Both the position numbers and the translations under genes were made by a program. A stretch of DNA of 64,000 bases from Anaeroplasmataceae bacterium (GTDB lineage Bacteria > Bacillota_I > Bacilli_A > Acholeplasmatales > Anaeroplasmataceae): contig JAHHSV010000002.1 in NCBI GenBank assembly GCA_020025015.1, positions 7,797-71,796 on the forward strand, written 5' to 3'. Each line of letters begins with the position of its first letter. Positions within the stretch are counted from its first letter, which is position 1. Under the pieces are notes generated by a model. The model was not told the DNA's origin. It made no database searches and worked only from the letters and a program-made list of their open reading frames with translations. Positions 43,489-51,038 of the stretch are shown here, one piece after another.

Positions 43489-45588
43489 TTAATTATAGCA
43501 TATATTTCTAAAGGGCTTAAGCCCTAGGCTACTAAATTTTATATTTCCTGAGGCTTTAGTAATATAAATTTCAGCATATTTTCTAAGCCTTAATAAAACC
43601 TCCTGATTAGGCATACCATAATTATTCTCCCCTAGGGAAATTATCGCATATTTAGGTCTTACTATTTCTAAAAACCTAGAGGAGCTTGAGGTATTACTGC
43701 CGTGATGCCCAACCTTTAATAAATCATATCTTTTTAAAGCCTTAGCTTCAATCAAGGCCTCTTCTGTTTTAATAGTAGCATCTCCCATAAATAAAAAGCT
43801 TTTGTTAAGCATACTTATATCTAAAACTAAGCTATTACTATTCTTTTCTTCTAAATCATTTTCCGGACCTAAAACCCTTATTGAAGCCTCACCTATTCTA
43901 ATGAAATCACCTTTTTTTAGCTTAATTAGCTTAACCCTATTACCTCTACAAATTTCATCAATTCCATTATCATAAATATTTATATAAACAGCTTTAACCC
44001 TTATAGAGCCTAAAACTAAGGCTAAATCCCCCATATGATCATTATCACTGTGGGTAATGAAAATTGCTTCTAGGCTTCTAATATCTCGTTTTTCTAAAAA
44101 GTCCTTAACGTTATAGCAATCAATCAAAAAGCTTTTTCTATTACTATTAATATAACAGGTATCACCCTGACCTACCGATACAAATTCTAAATAATTAGCT
44201 TCAATTTTATAGCTAAGCTTAAATAAAATTAAAATGCTAATAAAAAGAAATATTAGCCCTTTTCTTATTTTCTTTCTATCTAAGCCAACCAAGATAAAAA
44301 TTAAAATTAAATAATAGAGAAGCTTAAAATAGCTATTCATATAAGGATAGCTAACACAAAAGGAATTGCTAATTAAGCTAATAAAGCTATTAAAGCCTAA
44401 ATAAATATCTTCGATAAATAAGCTTAGACTAGGTACTACTAAAAATAAAAATGATAAGGGTATAAAAAAATAGGTGTAAAAATCAATTAATAAAAATGAT
44501 ACTAGGCTAAATATAGACATTTCATTATTGATATTTGTAATAAAAGGAAAATTAACTAATAATAAAATTAAGCCAATTAAAAAATCCTTTAAAAGCTTAT
44601 TTTTAGCTTTAATAAAATCATCCATAAAGATTAGAGTAAAGGCTGATAAAAAGCTTAAAATAAAACCCAAGGAATAAATTCTTGAGGGGTTAATTAAAAT
44701 AATTAAAAAGGTTATAGAAAAAAGATCTAGCCTCGTAAATACCCTTAAGCTATTCTTATTATAGTAATTGAGTAAAAGAAAAATTAAGGCTCTTAGTAAG
44801 GATAGCTGTAGGCCGCAAAAGATAGTATAAAGCCCTAGCATAGCAAGGCTTATTTTTTCACTTAAATACTTTCTTTTAGTGACTAAAAATAATATCTTAT
44901 TAGAAGCTAAATAAATTAAGTGAATATGCATACCGCTTAAGGCAAGGATATGTGCTAAATTAAGCCTACCTAGGCTATTTTTTACACTTTCATCTAAGGT
45001 GTTATCACCAAAAACCAGAGCCTTAAAAAGTAAATAAATATTAGGTGCCATCTGCTTCTTATAATATTCTAAGGAAAGATATTTTAAATAACCTAAGGTC
45101 TTGTAGCTTTTTATTATAGTTAAGCTATTAAGCCTATAGGTACCACTATAGCCACTTGCCTTTAAATATAAAACCTCATTAAAATCGCCACTATAATCTG
45201 GTAAATTTAAAGTTTTCTCCCTTAATTCTAGGCTTACATAATCACCTGGAATTGCTAGGCTTTTACCATAAATTAAATATTTTTTAAAGCCTACTAATAC
45301 GACTATTTTATTATTCTTCTTTTCTAAAACTAAGCCCTTGCAGGAGTTTATTTCCTTTAAGGGATAGGGTATATAATAGGCCACAATAAATATTACAGCA
45401 AAGATAAATAAGCTTATTTTAATAGCTCTTGGAATATCCCTTCTTTTGAAAAGATAGATAAAATAAATTATAAAAGCTAAAAGGAAAAAAGACTTTAATA
45501 ATCCCACACTAAGGATAACTATCCCAATAACAATAAAGTGTAAATTACTAGATAATGGCTCTAACCTTGATTTCCAAAAGCTTGGCAT
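43489..45588 (-). CDS. comEC: DNA uptake channel protein ComEC/Rec2
   Basis: The 699-residue protein has N-terminal membrane segments, a DUF4131-type extracellular region (about 75-165), the Competence helical core with LAHILALSGMHIHLIY, and a C-terminal metallo-beta-lactamase domain with THSDNDHMGD, GDATIKTEEAL and KVGHHGSNTSSSS. Known role: the inner-membrane channel that passes single-stranded DNA during transformation; the MBL domain is thought to degrade the other strand. It overlaps comEA by 41 bases. The GTG/ATG choice at the start is not critical, because ATG 45588 lies inside comEA. Confidence 0.94.
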   Translation of the reverse strand: MPSFWKSRLEPLSSNLHFIVIGIVILSVGLLKSFFLLAFIIYFIYLFKRRDIPRAIKISLFIFAVIFIVAYYIPYPLKEINSCKGLVLEKKNNKIVVLVGFKKYLIYGKSLAIPGDYVSLELREKTLNLPDYSGDFNEVLYLKASGYSGTYRLNSLTIIKSYKTLGYLKYLSLEYYKKQMAPNIYLLFKALVFGDNTLDESVKNSLGRLNLAHILALSGMHIHLIYLASNKILFLVTKRKYLSEKISLAMLGLYTIFCGLQLSLLRALIFLLLNYYNKNSLRVFTRLDLFSITFLIILINPSRIYSLGFILSFLSAFTLIFMDDFIKAKNKLLKDFLIGLILLLVNFPFITNINNEMSIFSLVSFLLIDFYTYFFIPLSFLFLVVPSLSLFIEDIYLGFNSFISLISNSFCVSYPYMNSYFKLLYYLILIFILVGLDRKKIRKGLIFLFISILILFKLSYKIEANYLEFVSVGQGDTCYINSNRKSFLIDCYNVKDFLEKRDIRSLEAIFITHSDNDHMGDLALVLGSIRVKAVYINIYDNGIDEICRGNRVKLIKLKKGDFIRIGEASIRVLGPENDLEEKNSNSLVLDISMLNKSFLFMGDATIKTEEALIEAKALKRYDLLKVGHHGSNTSSSSRFLEIVRPKYAIISLGENNYGMPNQEVLLRLRKYAEIYITKASGNIKFSSLGLKPFRNICYN

Positions 45589-46015
45589 TTCTTATTCCTG
45601 AAACCTTAGAAAATTCTTCCCAGGAGGTAAAGCTATGGTTTTCTAAATAATCCATAATTTTGGTTAAGGTTACATCTCCTATTCCTGGTAGGCTACTAAT
45701 TTCACTTCTAATTCCCCTATTAATATTAACTGGGTTTTCAATTCTTGTTTTAACTAAAACAGTCATATTTCTTTTTATAATGGGATCATCAACCACATAA
45801 ACACTTGCTTCATTACTACCAGCTAGCCTTATAACTGTATCTATCTTAGTTCCAAGTGGCACGCTATAGCTATCAGGCCTTTTAACCTCACCTTTTACTA
45901 AAACATCTACATAGATTAAATTATCCATTACGATATTATTTTCATCTTCTTTACTAGGTAAAAATAATACTCCAATTATTAATACTAAAATACTAATTAT
46001 AATTAGCTTTTTCAT
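45548..46015 (-). CDS. comEA: Competence protein ComEA
   Basis: The 155-residue protein has an N-terminal membrane anchor (about 3-19), an SLBB-like middle (about 33-90, VDVLVKGEVKRPDSYSV) and a C-terminal helix-hairpin-helix with ISSLPGIGDVTLTKIMDYL. The usual INTA start of the HhH is changed to INRGIRSE. Known role: double-stranded DNA receptor at the membrane for natural transformation. GAGGTGATAGG precedes the ATG. It is first in comEA-comEC-holA. Confidence 0.9.
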   Translation of the reverse strand: MKKLIIISILVLIIGVLFLPSKEDENNIVMDNLIYVDVLVKGEVKRPDSYSVPLGTKIDTVIRLAGSNEASVYVVDDPIIKRNMTVLVKTRIENPVNINRGIRSEISSLPGIGDVTLTKIMDYLENHSFTSWEEFSKVSGIRNAKLLEIKVRAII

Positions 46016-46060
46016 CCTATCACCTCACTTAATATATAGAAGGATAAATAAAAAAATTAT

Positions 46061-46088
46061 AAAAAAAAGAAGATTTTTTTAAATCTTC
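46061..46088 (-). terminator. Terminator after the alaS-led operon
   Basis: GAAGATTT (46069-46076) and AAATCTTC (46081-46088) pair around four bases. A run of Ts follows on the minus strand. Confidence 0.85.
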
Positions 46089-46090
46089 CT

Positions 46091-46618
46091 TTAAAATAAT
46101 ATTTCACCAGTAAGTGATTTTAAAACAATACCATTTTCATCTAAAATACCATAGGAACGTGGACTATTTTCCTTAGGTAGGGTAATACTTCCAACATTAA
46201 CATATGCTACACCATCAAATTCCTTAATACTAGGAATATGATAATGACCATATAAAACAGTTGCACCCTTAGGTACTAAATCCTCTTCGCTGAACTTTAG
46301 ATGATGACCATGAACTAAATAATAATATTTACCATTAAAATCTAAATTATAGTCGTCATGAATTTTAAATTTTAAAACCATCTGATCAACCTCAGCATCA
46401 CAATTACCCTTAACACAAATGATTTTATCTGCTAAATCATTTAAAATTGGAATAACCTTTTTAGGGTTATAGCTTTCAGGTAAATCATTACGAGGGCCAT
46501 GATATAAGACATCACCTAAGCAAATAATCTTATCACATTTTTCTTCCTCGAATAATCTTTTAATCTGTAAGGCTGAATCATATGAGCCATGGATATCTGA
46601 TACAACTAAATAACGCAT
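46091..46618 (-). CDS. yfcE: YfcE/MJ0936-family metallophosphodiesterase
   Basis: The 175-residue protein has the compact phosphoesterase motifs DIHGS (8-12), GDVLYHGPR, GNCD, HGHH and GHYH in order, binding two metal ions. Known relatives hydrolyse phosphodiesters such as bis-p-nitrophenyl phosphate in vitro; the natural substrate is not settled. AGAGG lies five bases before the ATG. It is the last gene after the O-methyltransferase and ends at an intrinsic terminator. Confidence 0.88.
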   Translation of the reverse strand: MRYLVVSDIHGSYDSALQIKRLFEEEKCDKIICLGDVLYHGPRNDLPESYNPKKVIPILNDLADKIICVKGNCDAEVDQMVLKFKIHDDYNLDFNGKYYYLVHGHHLKFSEEDLVPKGATVLYGHYHIPSIKEFDGVAYVNVGSITLPKENSPRSYGILDENGIVLKSLTGEILF

Positions 46619-46620
46619 AA

Positions 46621-47208
46621 TTACCTCTTCTTAAAGCTTATTGACATACCATCACCGCAATGATTAAATTCTGTCACATAGCCATCATTATTTTCTAAGT
46701 CTTCCTTAAATTTATTTAGCTTACGAATCATACTACGTAGGCTACGAGAATATTCGTGTAAATCATCCTTATCACATAAGCCGTGAAAATCTAAATTATC
46801 ACAAATAACCATACCATTTTCGCTTAATAAGGGCGTATATAAATCAAAGAACGTTTGATAAGAACCCTTAGCAGCATCAATAAAAATTAAATCAAACCTT
46901 AAATCCTTTATTAAAGGTAATGCTTCCTTGGCATCACTAAAAACAACTTTAATTTTATCAGTTAAATTAAAGTCAGCAATATTTTTTAATGCTAATTCAT
47001 ACATTTTAGGATCACGCTCGATAGTAACCACGTTTGTCCCAGCTAAGGCCATATTAATAGCACTATAGCCAATAGCAGTACCAACCTCTAGAACTCTATT
47101 AGGGTGATATTTTTTAATACTATCTAATAAAAATTCAAGTCCCGCATCTTGAATGATTGGGACATGATTTTCCTTGGCATAATCCTTAAGCTCTTTAATG
47201 GATTCCAT
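46621..47208 (-). CDS. trmR: Class I SAM-dependent O-methyltransferase (TrmR/YrrM-like)
   Basis: The protein has 195 residues from ATG 47208-47206, which shares its A with the TAA stop of the DUF1292 gene (TAATG). The SAM-binding motif is VLEVGTAIGYSAI (about 40-52), the acidic loop is IERDPKMYE and the metal-site region DLIFIDAAKGSY. It belongs to the methyltransferase_3 family. In Bacillus the ortholog at this place (YrrM/TrmR) methylates 5-hydroxyuridine in tRNA wobble position 34. Position in the alaS-ruvX-DUF1292 cluster supports that role. A catechol-type O-methyltransferase is the alternative. Confidence 0.82.
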   Translation of the reverse strand: MESIKELKDYAKENHVPIIQDAGLEFLLDSIKKYHPNRVLEVGTAIGYSAINMALAGTNVVTIERDPKMYELALKNIADFNLTDKIKVVFSDAKEALPLIKDLRFDLIFIDAAKGSYQTFFDLYTPLLSENGMVICDNLDFHGLCDKDDLHEYSRSLRSMIRKLNKFKEDLENNDGYVTEFNHCGDGMSISFKKR

Positions 47209-47585
47209 TATTCGCAATCATGGCAGCCGCAGCAAGAGCCACAATGATCTTCGCCTTCTTCATCGTCTGCATCACAGCAATCGCCTTCACAGCATTCACT
47301 GCAATGGCAGCCGCAGCTATGCTCATGCTCATGCTCTTCTTGGTGTGCTAAGAAGTCTTCTAATACATCTTGTAATAAATCCCATTCAGCATCATTTTCG
47401 ATTGGTAATAATTTACCATTCTTATTGTCAGTTTCCTCAAAAATCATAGCAGTAATTTCATCAGTTTCTTCAATTTGGAATACTACATAGTTGTGTTTGA
47501 ATTCCTCATTATAATGAGTAAAGATGATTTTGCATTTTAATTCCTTACCATTATTGTCTGTGATAGTCATAAATTCATTTTGCAT
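47208..47585 (-). CDS. DUF1292 protein (YrzB-like) with Cys/His-rich tail
   Basis: The 125-residue protein has a DUF1292 core (about 1-80) as in YrzB of Bacillus. A 45-residue C-terminal tail follows that holds 12 Cys and 7 His (residues 81-125), with many CC, CxC and HxH steps and acidic spacers. The tail is absent from the short classical form and looks like a metal store or chaperone segment, as in SlyD-type tails; this is inference. Known function of DUF1292: none. AAGGAG precedes the ATG. It lies between ruvX and the methyltransferase, as in Bacillus. Confidence 0.85.
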   Translation of the reverse strand: MQNEFMTITDNNGKELKCKIIFTHYNEEFKHNYVVFQIEETDEITAMIFEETDNKNGKLLPIENDAEWDLLQDVLEDFLAHQEEHEHEHSCGCHCSECCEGDCCDADDEEGEDHCGSCCGCHDCE

Positions 47586-47590
47586 ATTAA

Positions 47591-48007
47591 TTATCTCCTT
47601 CTATCTAAATAATTTTGTAAAATAACAACCGCGGCCATCTCATCCTTCTTAGCTCGCCTGTCTTTTCTTTTAACATTACCTTGAAGCATAGCTCTATCGA
47701 CAAGTGATGTGGTTAGTCTTTCATCTAAAAGTATAACATTAATGTCACTATTTTCCTCAATTTTTGCTTTAAAATCGAAAGAAATTTGAGCACGAACGCC
47801 ACAATCACCATTCATATGCTTAGGAAGGCCTAAGACAACAGTCTTAACCTTCTCCTTTTGGCATAATTGAATAGTATAGTCGATTGCTAAATCATAGCGG
47901 TCATCAGGAAAACGATAGGTTTCTAAGGCTCTTGCAAGCATTTGAAGCTCATCAGAAATCGCAACACCTAAGGTTCTGCTTCCTAAATCTAATCCAATAA
48001 TTCTCAT
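47591..48007 (-). CDS. ruvX: YqgF/RuvX-family nuclease (Holliday junction resolvase-like)
   Basis: The 138-residue RNase H-fold protein has GLDLGSRTLGVA with Asp6, LGLPKHMNGD and LDERLTT with catalytic Glu and Asp near the C-terminus. Known role: processing of the pre-16S rRNA 5' end, with proposed Holliday junction resolution. Its start overlaps the alaS stop as TAATG. The order alaS-ruvX-DUF1292 is conserved in Bacillota. Confidence 0.94.
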   Translation of the reverse strand: MRIIGLDLGSRTLGVAISDELQMLARALETYRFPDDRYDLAIDYTIQLCQKEKVKTVVLGLPKHMNGDCGVRAQISFDFKAKIEENSDINVILLDERLTTSLVDRAMLQGNVKRKDRRAKKDEMAAVVILQNYLDRRR

Positions 48008-50616
48008 TATTTTAAATATTCCTTAACCTTTTCTAATGCCTCTGCAAGCTTTGATACATCCTTACCACCAGCTTGGGCTAAATCAGGCTTACCACCGCCG
48101 CCGCCACCAGTAATCTTTGTTGCAACCTTGATAGTTTCAACGGCATTATAATTGCCCTTAGCATAGCAAACAAAGGTAATATTAGTTTCATTGTTATATG
48201 CTAAGAATACTAAATCTAGATTAAAGTTATTTGCTAGAGTCTTAGCAATTTCCTTTAATAAATTCTTATCAACATCCTTAATTTCCATAACAAGCTTGTT
48301 ATTTTCAATTAAAGCCTCATATTTATTTAAATCAGCCATAGTATTACTCTTTAAGGCATCATTAATTTCTTTTTCTAAGCTATGTAATTCTGCTTGAGTA
48401 TTAGCTAAAGCCTCTCTTAAATCTAAAACGAAGCGGTAACCCTTAGATGTAGGCTTTACAAATTTAACATTGTTAGTAACCTCAATGCCCTTTGCCTTAG
48501 CATCACTAGCTAATTTAGCAGCCTTCTTTTCTAATTGGTAGCCTTCGCTAATAGAATTTGCTAAAGCTTCAACTAAAATTTCATTTGCATCACTAGATGT
48601 TGAACCAGTAATTCTAAAGATACCAGAACCAATTGATTCATAGCTAATAATTTCAAAGTCCTCTAATAAACCTGTATGGCTAACGTGAGTACCACCACAA
48701 AATTCCTTAGAAACCTCCATATTAACAACACGAACCATATCGCCGTATTTTTCACCGAATAAAGCCATAGCACCTAGCTTACGAGCCTCTTCAATTGGCA
48801 TAATTCTAATATCAACCTTATGATCTTCCTTAATAAATCTATTTACCTCATCCTCAATTTGAATGATTTCAGCATCAGTTAAAGCATTGTAGTTATTAAA
48901 GTCAAAACGAACAAACTTATCATTTACCTGTTGACCTTGTTGGTGAACATGATCACCTAATACATCCTGTAAAGCCTTTTGTAATAAGTGAGCACCAGAG
49001 TGATTTTTCATAACATGCTCACGATAATTTGCATCAACAATTGCCTTTACCTTATCATTAACCTTAAATGGATTTTCTTCTAAAGCATGTAGGGTTTGAC
49101 CATTTGGCATTTTAATTACATCAATAACATTAATACCATTAATAATACCCTTATCACAAACCTGACCACCGCTTGTAGCATAGAAAGGAGTTTCATCTAA
49201 AACAATTGCATTATCAAATACTGCAATTACCTTAGCTTCACATTCTAAGGTCTCATAGCCAACAAACTTAGATTCTTCCTTGAAGTTAAGGAAGGCTTCA
49301 TTTTGACCACCCATTGATTGAATATCCTTACGGCTATTACGAGCTCTTTCCTTTTGACGCTCCATTGCAGCCTTAAAGCCCTCAACGTCAACCTTTACAC
49401 CATGATCTTCAGCATATTCCATAGTTAATTCTAATGGGAAGCCATAGGTATCATATAATAAGAAAGCATCATCACCAGATAAGATTTCCTTACCCTCTAG
49501 CATTTCTGCTAAACGCTTCTCACCAACTGTTAGAGTTTGTAAGAATTTAACCTCTTCGTTATTAATAATTTGCTTAACAATATCAACCTTTTCAGCTAGA
49601 TATGGATAATAATCATTCATAATTTCAATTACAACATCAACTAAATCAGACATAAATGGCTTATCAATACCTAAGGTCTTAGCATATTTCATAGCACGAC
49701 GTAAAACACGACGTAAAACATAACCACGGCCTTCATTTGATAGAGTAGCACCATCAGCTACGGCAAAGGTTACAGTTCTTACATGATCTGCGATAACCTT
49801 AAAGGCCATTTGGCCATCATACTTAACCTTGCTGATTTCTTCAACCTTTTTAATAATTGGCATGAATAAGTCAGTATCATAGTTAGTATCAACGCCTTGC
49901 ATTACACAGCATAATCTTTCTAGACCACAGCCTGTATCAATGTTTTTAGAAGGTAATTCCTTATATTCATCACGAGGAACGCCTATCTTTGAATTGTATT
50001 GACTAAATACGATATTCCAAATCTCGATAAAACGGTCATTTTCAATATCCTTTTCAATTAATTCCTTACCACGCTTATCATATTTCTCGCCACGGTCATA
50101 AAACATTTCTGTATCAGGTCCACAAGGGCCTTCACCAATTTCCCAGAAATTTGATTCTAGAGGAATTAAATGATTAGGATCAATACCATTTTCAATCCAT
50201 AAATCACGAGTTTCTAAATCATGATAATAATAAGTTATATAAAGCTTATCCTTAGAAAAGCCAAACCATTCATCACTGAATAATAATTCACAGGCCCAAG
50301 GAATAACCTCTTTTTTGAAATAATCACCAATAGAGAAATTACCTAGCATTTCAAAGAAGGTATGGTGACGAGCAGTTCTACCCACATTTTCAATATCATT
50401 TGTACGAATACATTTTTGGGCATTAGTAATTCTTGGGTTTAATGGAACCATTGTTCCATCAAAATATTTTTTAAGTGGTGTAACACCAGCATTTGTCCAT
50501 AATAATGTTGGATCATTTTGTGGTACTAGGCTAGCTGATTTCTCAACATTATGACCCTTAGACTTAAAAAAGTCTAACCACATTTGTCTTATTTGACTAG
50601 AGCTTAAATTTTTCAT
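48007..50616 (-). CDS. alaS: Alanyl-tRNA synthetase
   Basis: The 869-residue protein has the class II catalytic core, an editing domain with HSGAHLLQKAL (HxxxH) and CGGTHVSHTG (CxxxH zinc site), and the C-terminal C-Ala domain ending in GGGGGGKPDLAQAGG. Known role: charging tRNA-Ala and clearing mis-charged Ser and Gly. GAGGGAG precedes the ATG. The leader is only about 50 bases from a predicted promoter and has no T-box sequence. Confidence 0.98.
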   Translation of the reverse strand: MKNLSSSQIRQMWLDFFKSKGHNVEKSASLVPQNDPTLLWTNAGVTPLKKYFDGTMVPLNPRITNAQKCIRTNDIENVGRTARHHTFFEMLGNFSIGDYFKKEVIPWACELLFSDEWFGFSKDKLYITYYYHDLETRDLWIENGIDPNHLIPLESNFWEIGEGPCGPDTEMFYDRGEKYDKRGKELIEKDIENDRFIEIWNIVFSQYNSKIGVPRDEYKELPSKNIDTGCGLERLCCVMQGVDTNYDTDLFMPIIKKVEEISKVKYDGQMAFKVIADHVRTVTFAVADGATLSNEGRGYVLRRVLRRAMKYAKTLGIDKPFMSDLVDVVIEIMNDYYPYLAEKVDIVKQIINNEEVKFLQTLTVGEKRLAEMLEGKEILSGDDAFLLYDTYGFPLELTMEYAEDHGVKVDVEGFKAAMERQKERARNSRKDIQSMGGQNEAFLNFKEESKFVGYETLECEAKVIAVFDNAIVLDETPFYATSGGQVCDKGIINGINVIDVIKMPNGQTLHALEENPFKVNDKVKAIVDANYREHVMKNHSGAHLLQKALQDVLGDHVHQQGQQVNDKFVRFDFNNYNALTDAEIIQIEDEVNRFIKEDHKVDIRIMPIEEARKLGAMALFGEKYGDMVRVVNMEVSKEFCGGTHVSHTGLLEDFEIISYESIGSGIFRITGSTSSDANEILVEALANSISEGYQLEKKAAKLASDAKAKGIEVTNNVKFVKPTSKGYRFVLDLREALANTQAELHSLEKEINDALKSNTMADLNKYEALIENNKLVMEIKDVDKNLLKEIAKTLANNFNLDLVFLAYNNETNITFVCYAKGNYNAVETIKVATKITGGGGGGKPDLAQAGGKDVSKLAEALEKVKEYLK

Positions 50617-50666
50617 TGTGAAAACTCCCTCTTTTTTAGATATTTTTAGCTATAAAAGTCTATGAT

Positions 50667-50694
50667 ATTATACCATAATTTAGAACTTTTGCAC
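50667..50694 (-). promoter_or_regulatory. alaS promoter
   Basis: On the minus strand GTGCAA (50689-50694) and TATAAT (50667-50672) are 16 bases apart. The transcript leader to the ATG would be about 45 bases. Confidence 0.65.
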
Positions 50695-50819
50695 TAAATT
50701 TAGGCTATTTTTAATTATTTAAATTAAATAGTTTTAAAAAAACAATTTAAATTATATTTTTATCTTTAATTTGCCTATATATAATAGTGAAATAGTAAAA
50801 TAAAATGGAGGAATTGTCT

Positions 50820-51038
50820 ATGACACTAGGTGAATTAATGTATCGCGCAAGAACTAAACTAAGATTAACTCAGAAAGAGATAGCCAACCTTATGGCAATC
50901 TCTCAGGGCACATATTCTAGATTAGAAAGAAATCTACAAAATCCAACCCTTTATCAAATGATGCAAATAAGAATACATCTACATATAAGCCTTGATAAAT
51001 TTTTCGATAATATACCTACAAAAAATCGTATGGTGTAA
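50820..51038 (+). CDS. Small XRE-family helix-turn-helix regulator
   Basis: The protein has 72 residues from ATG 50820, with GGAGG eight bases upstream; the longer frame from 50805 begins inside that site. Nearly the whole protein is a Cro/C1-type HTH: RLTQKEIANLMAISQGTYSR (15-34) with the typical Gln and Ser/Arg positions. No partner domain is present. It reads away from alaS, and its 3' end overlaps the 3' end of recD2 by 23 bases on the opposite strand. Target genes are unknown; a role near recD2 or alaS is only possible, not shown. Confidence 0.85.
   Translation: MTLGELMYRARTKLRLTQKEIANLMAISQGTYSRLERNLQNPTLYQMMQIRIHLHISLDKFFDNIPTKNRMV

Noticed and set aside
47198..47449. Plus-strand His/Ser-rich frame
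   Set aside because: It is the antisense of the Cys/His-rich DUF1292 tail; the repeat-like composition comes from the opposite strand.
50617..50819. T-box leader in front of alaS
   Set aside because: The minus-strand gap has a plausible promoter only about 45 bases before the start and no AGGGUGGNACCGCG-type sequence, so no room or signature for a T-box.
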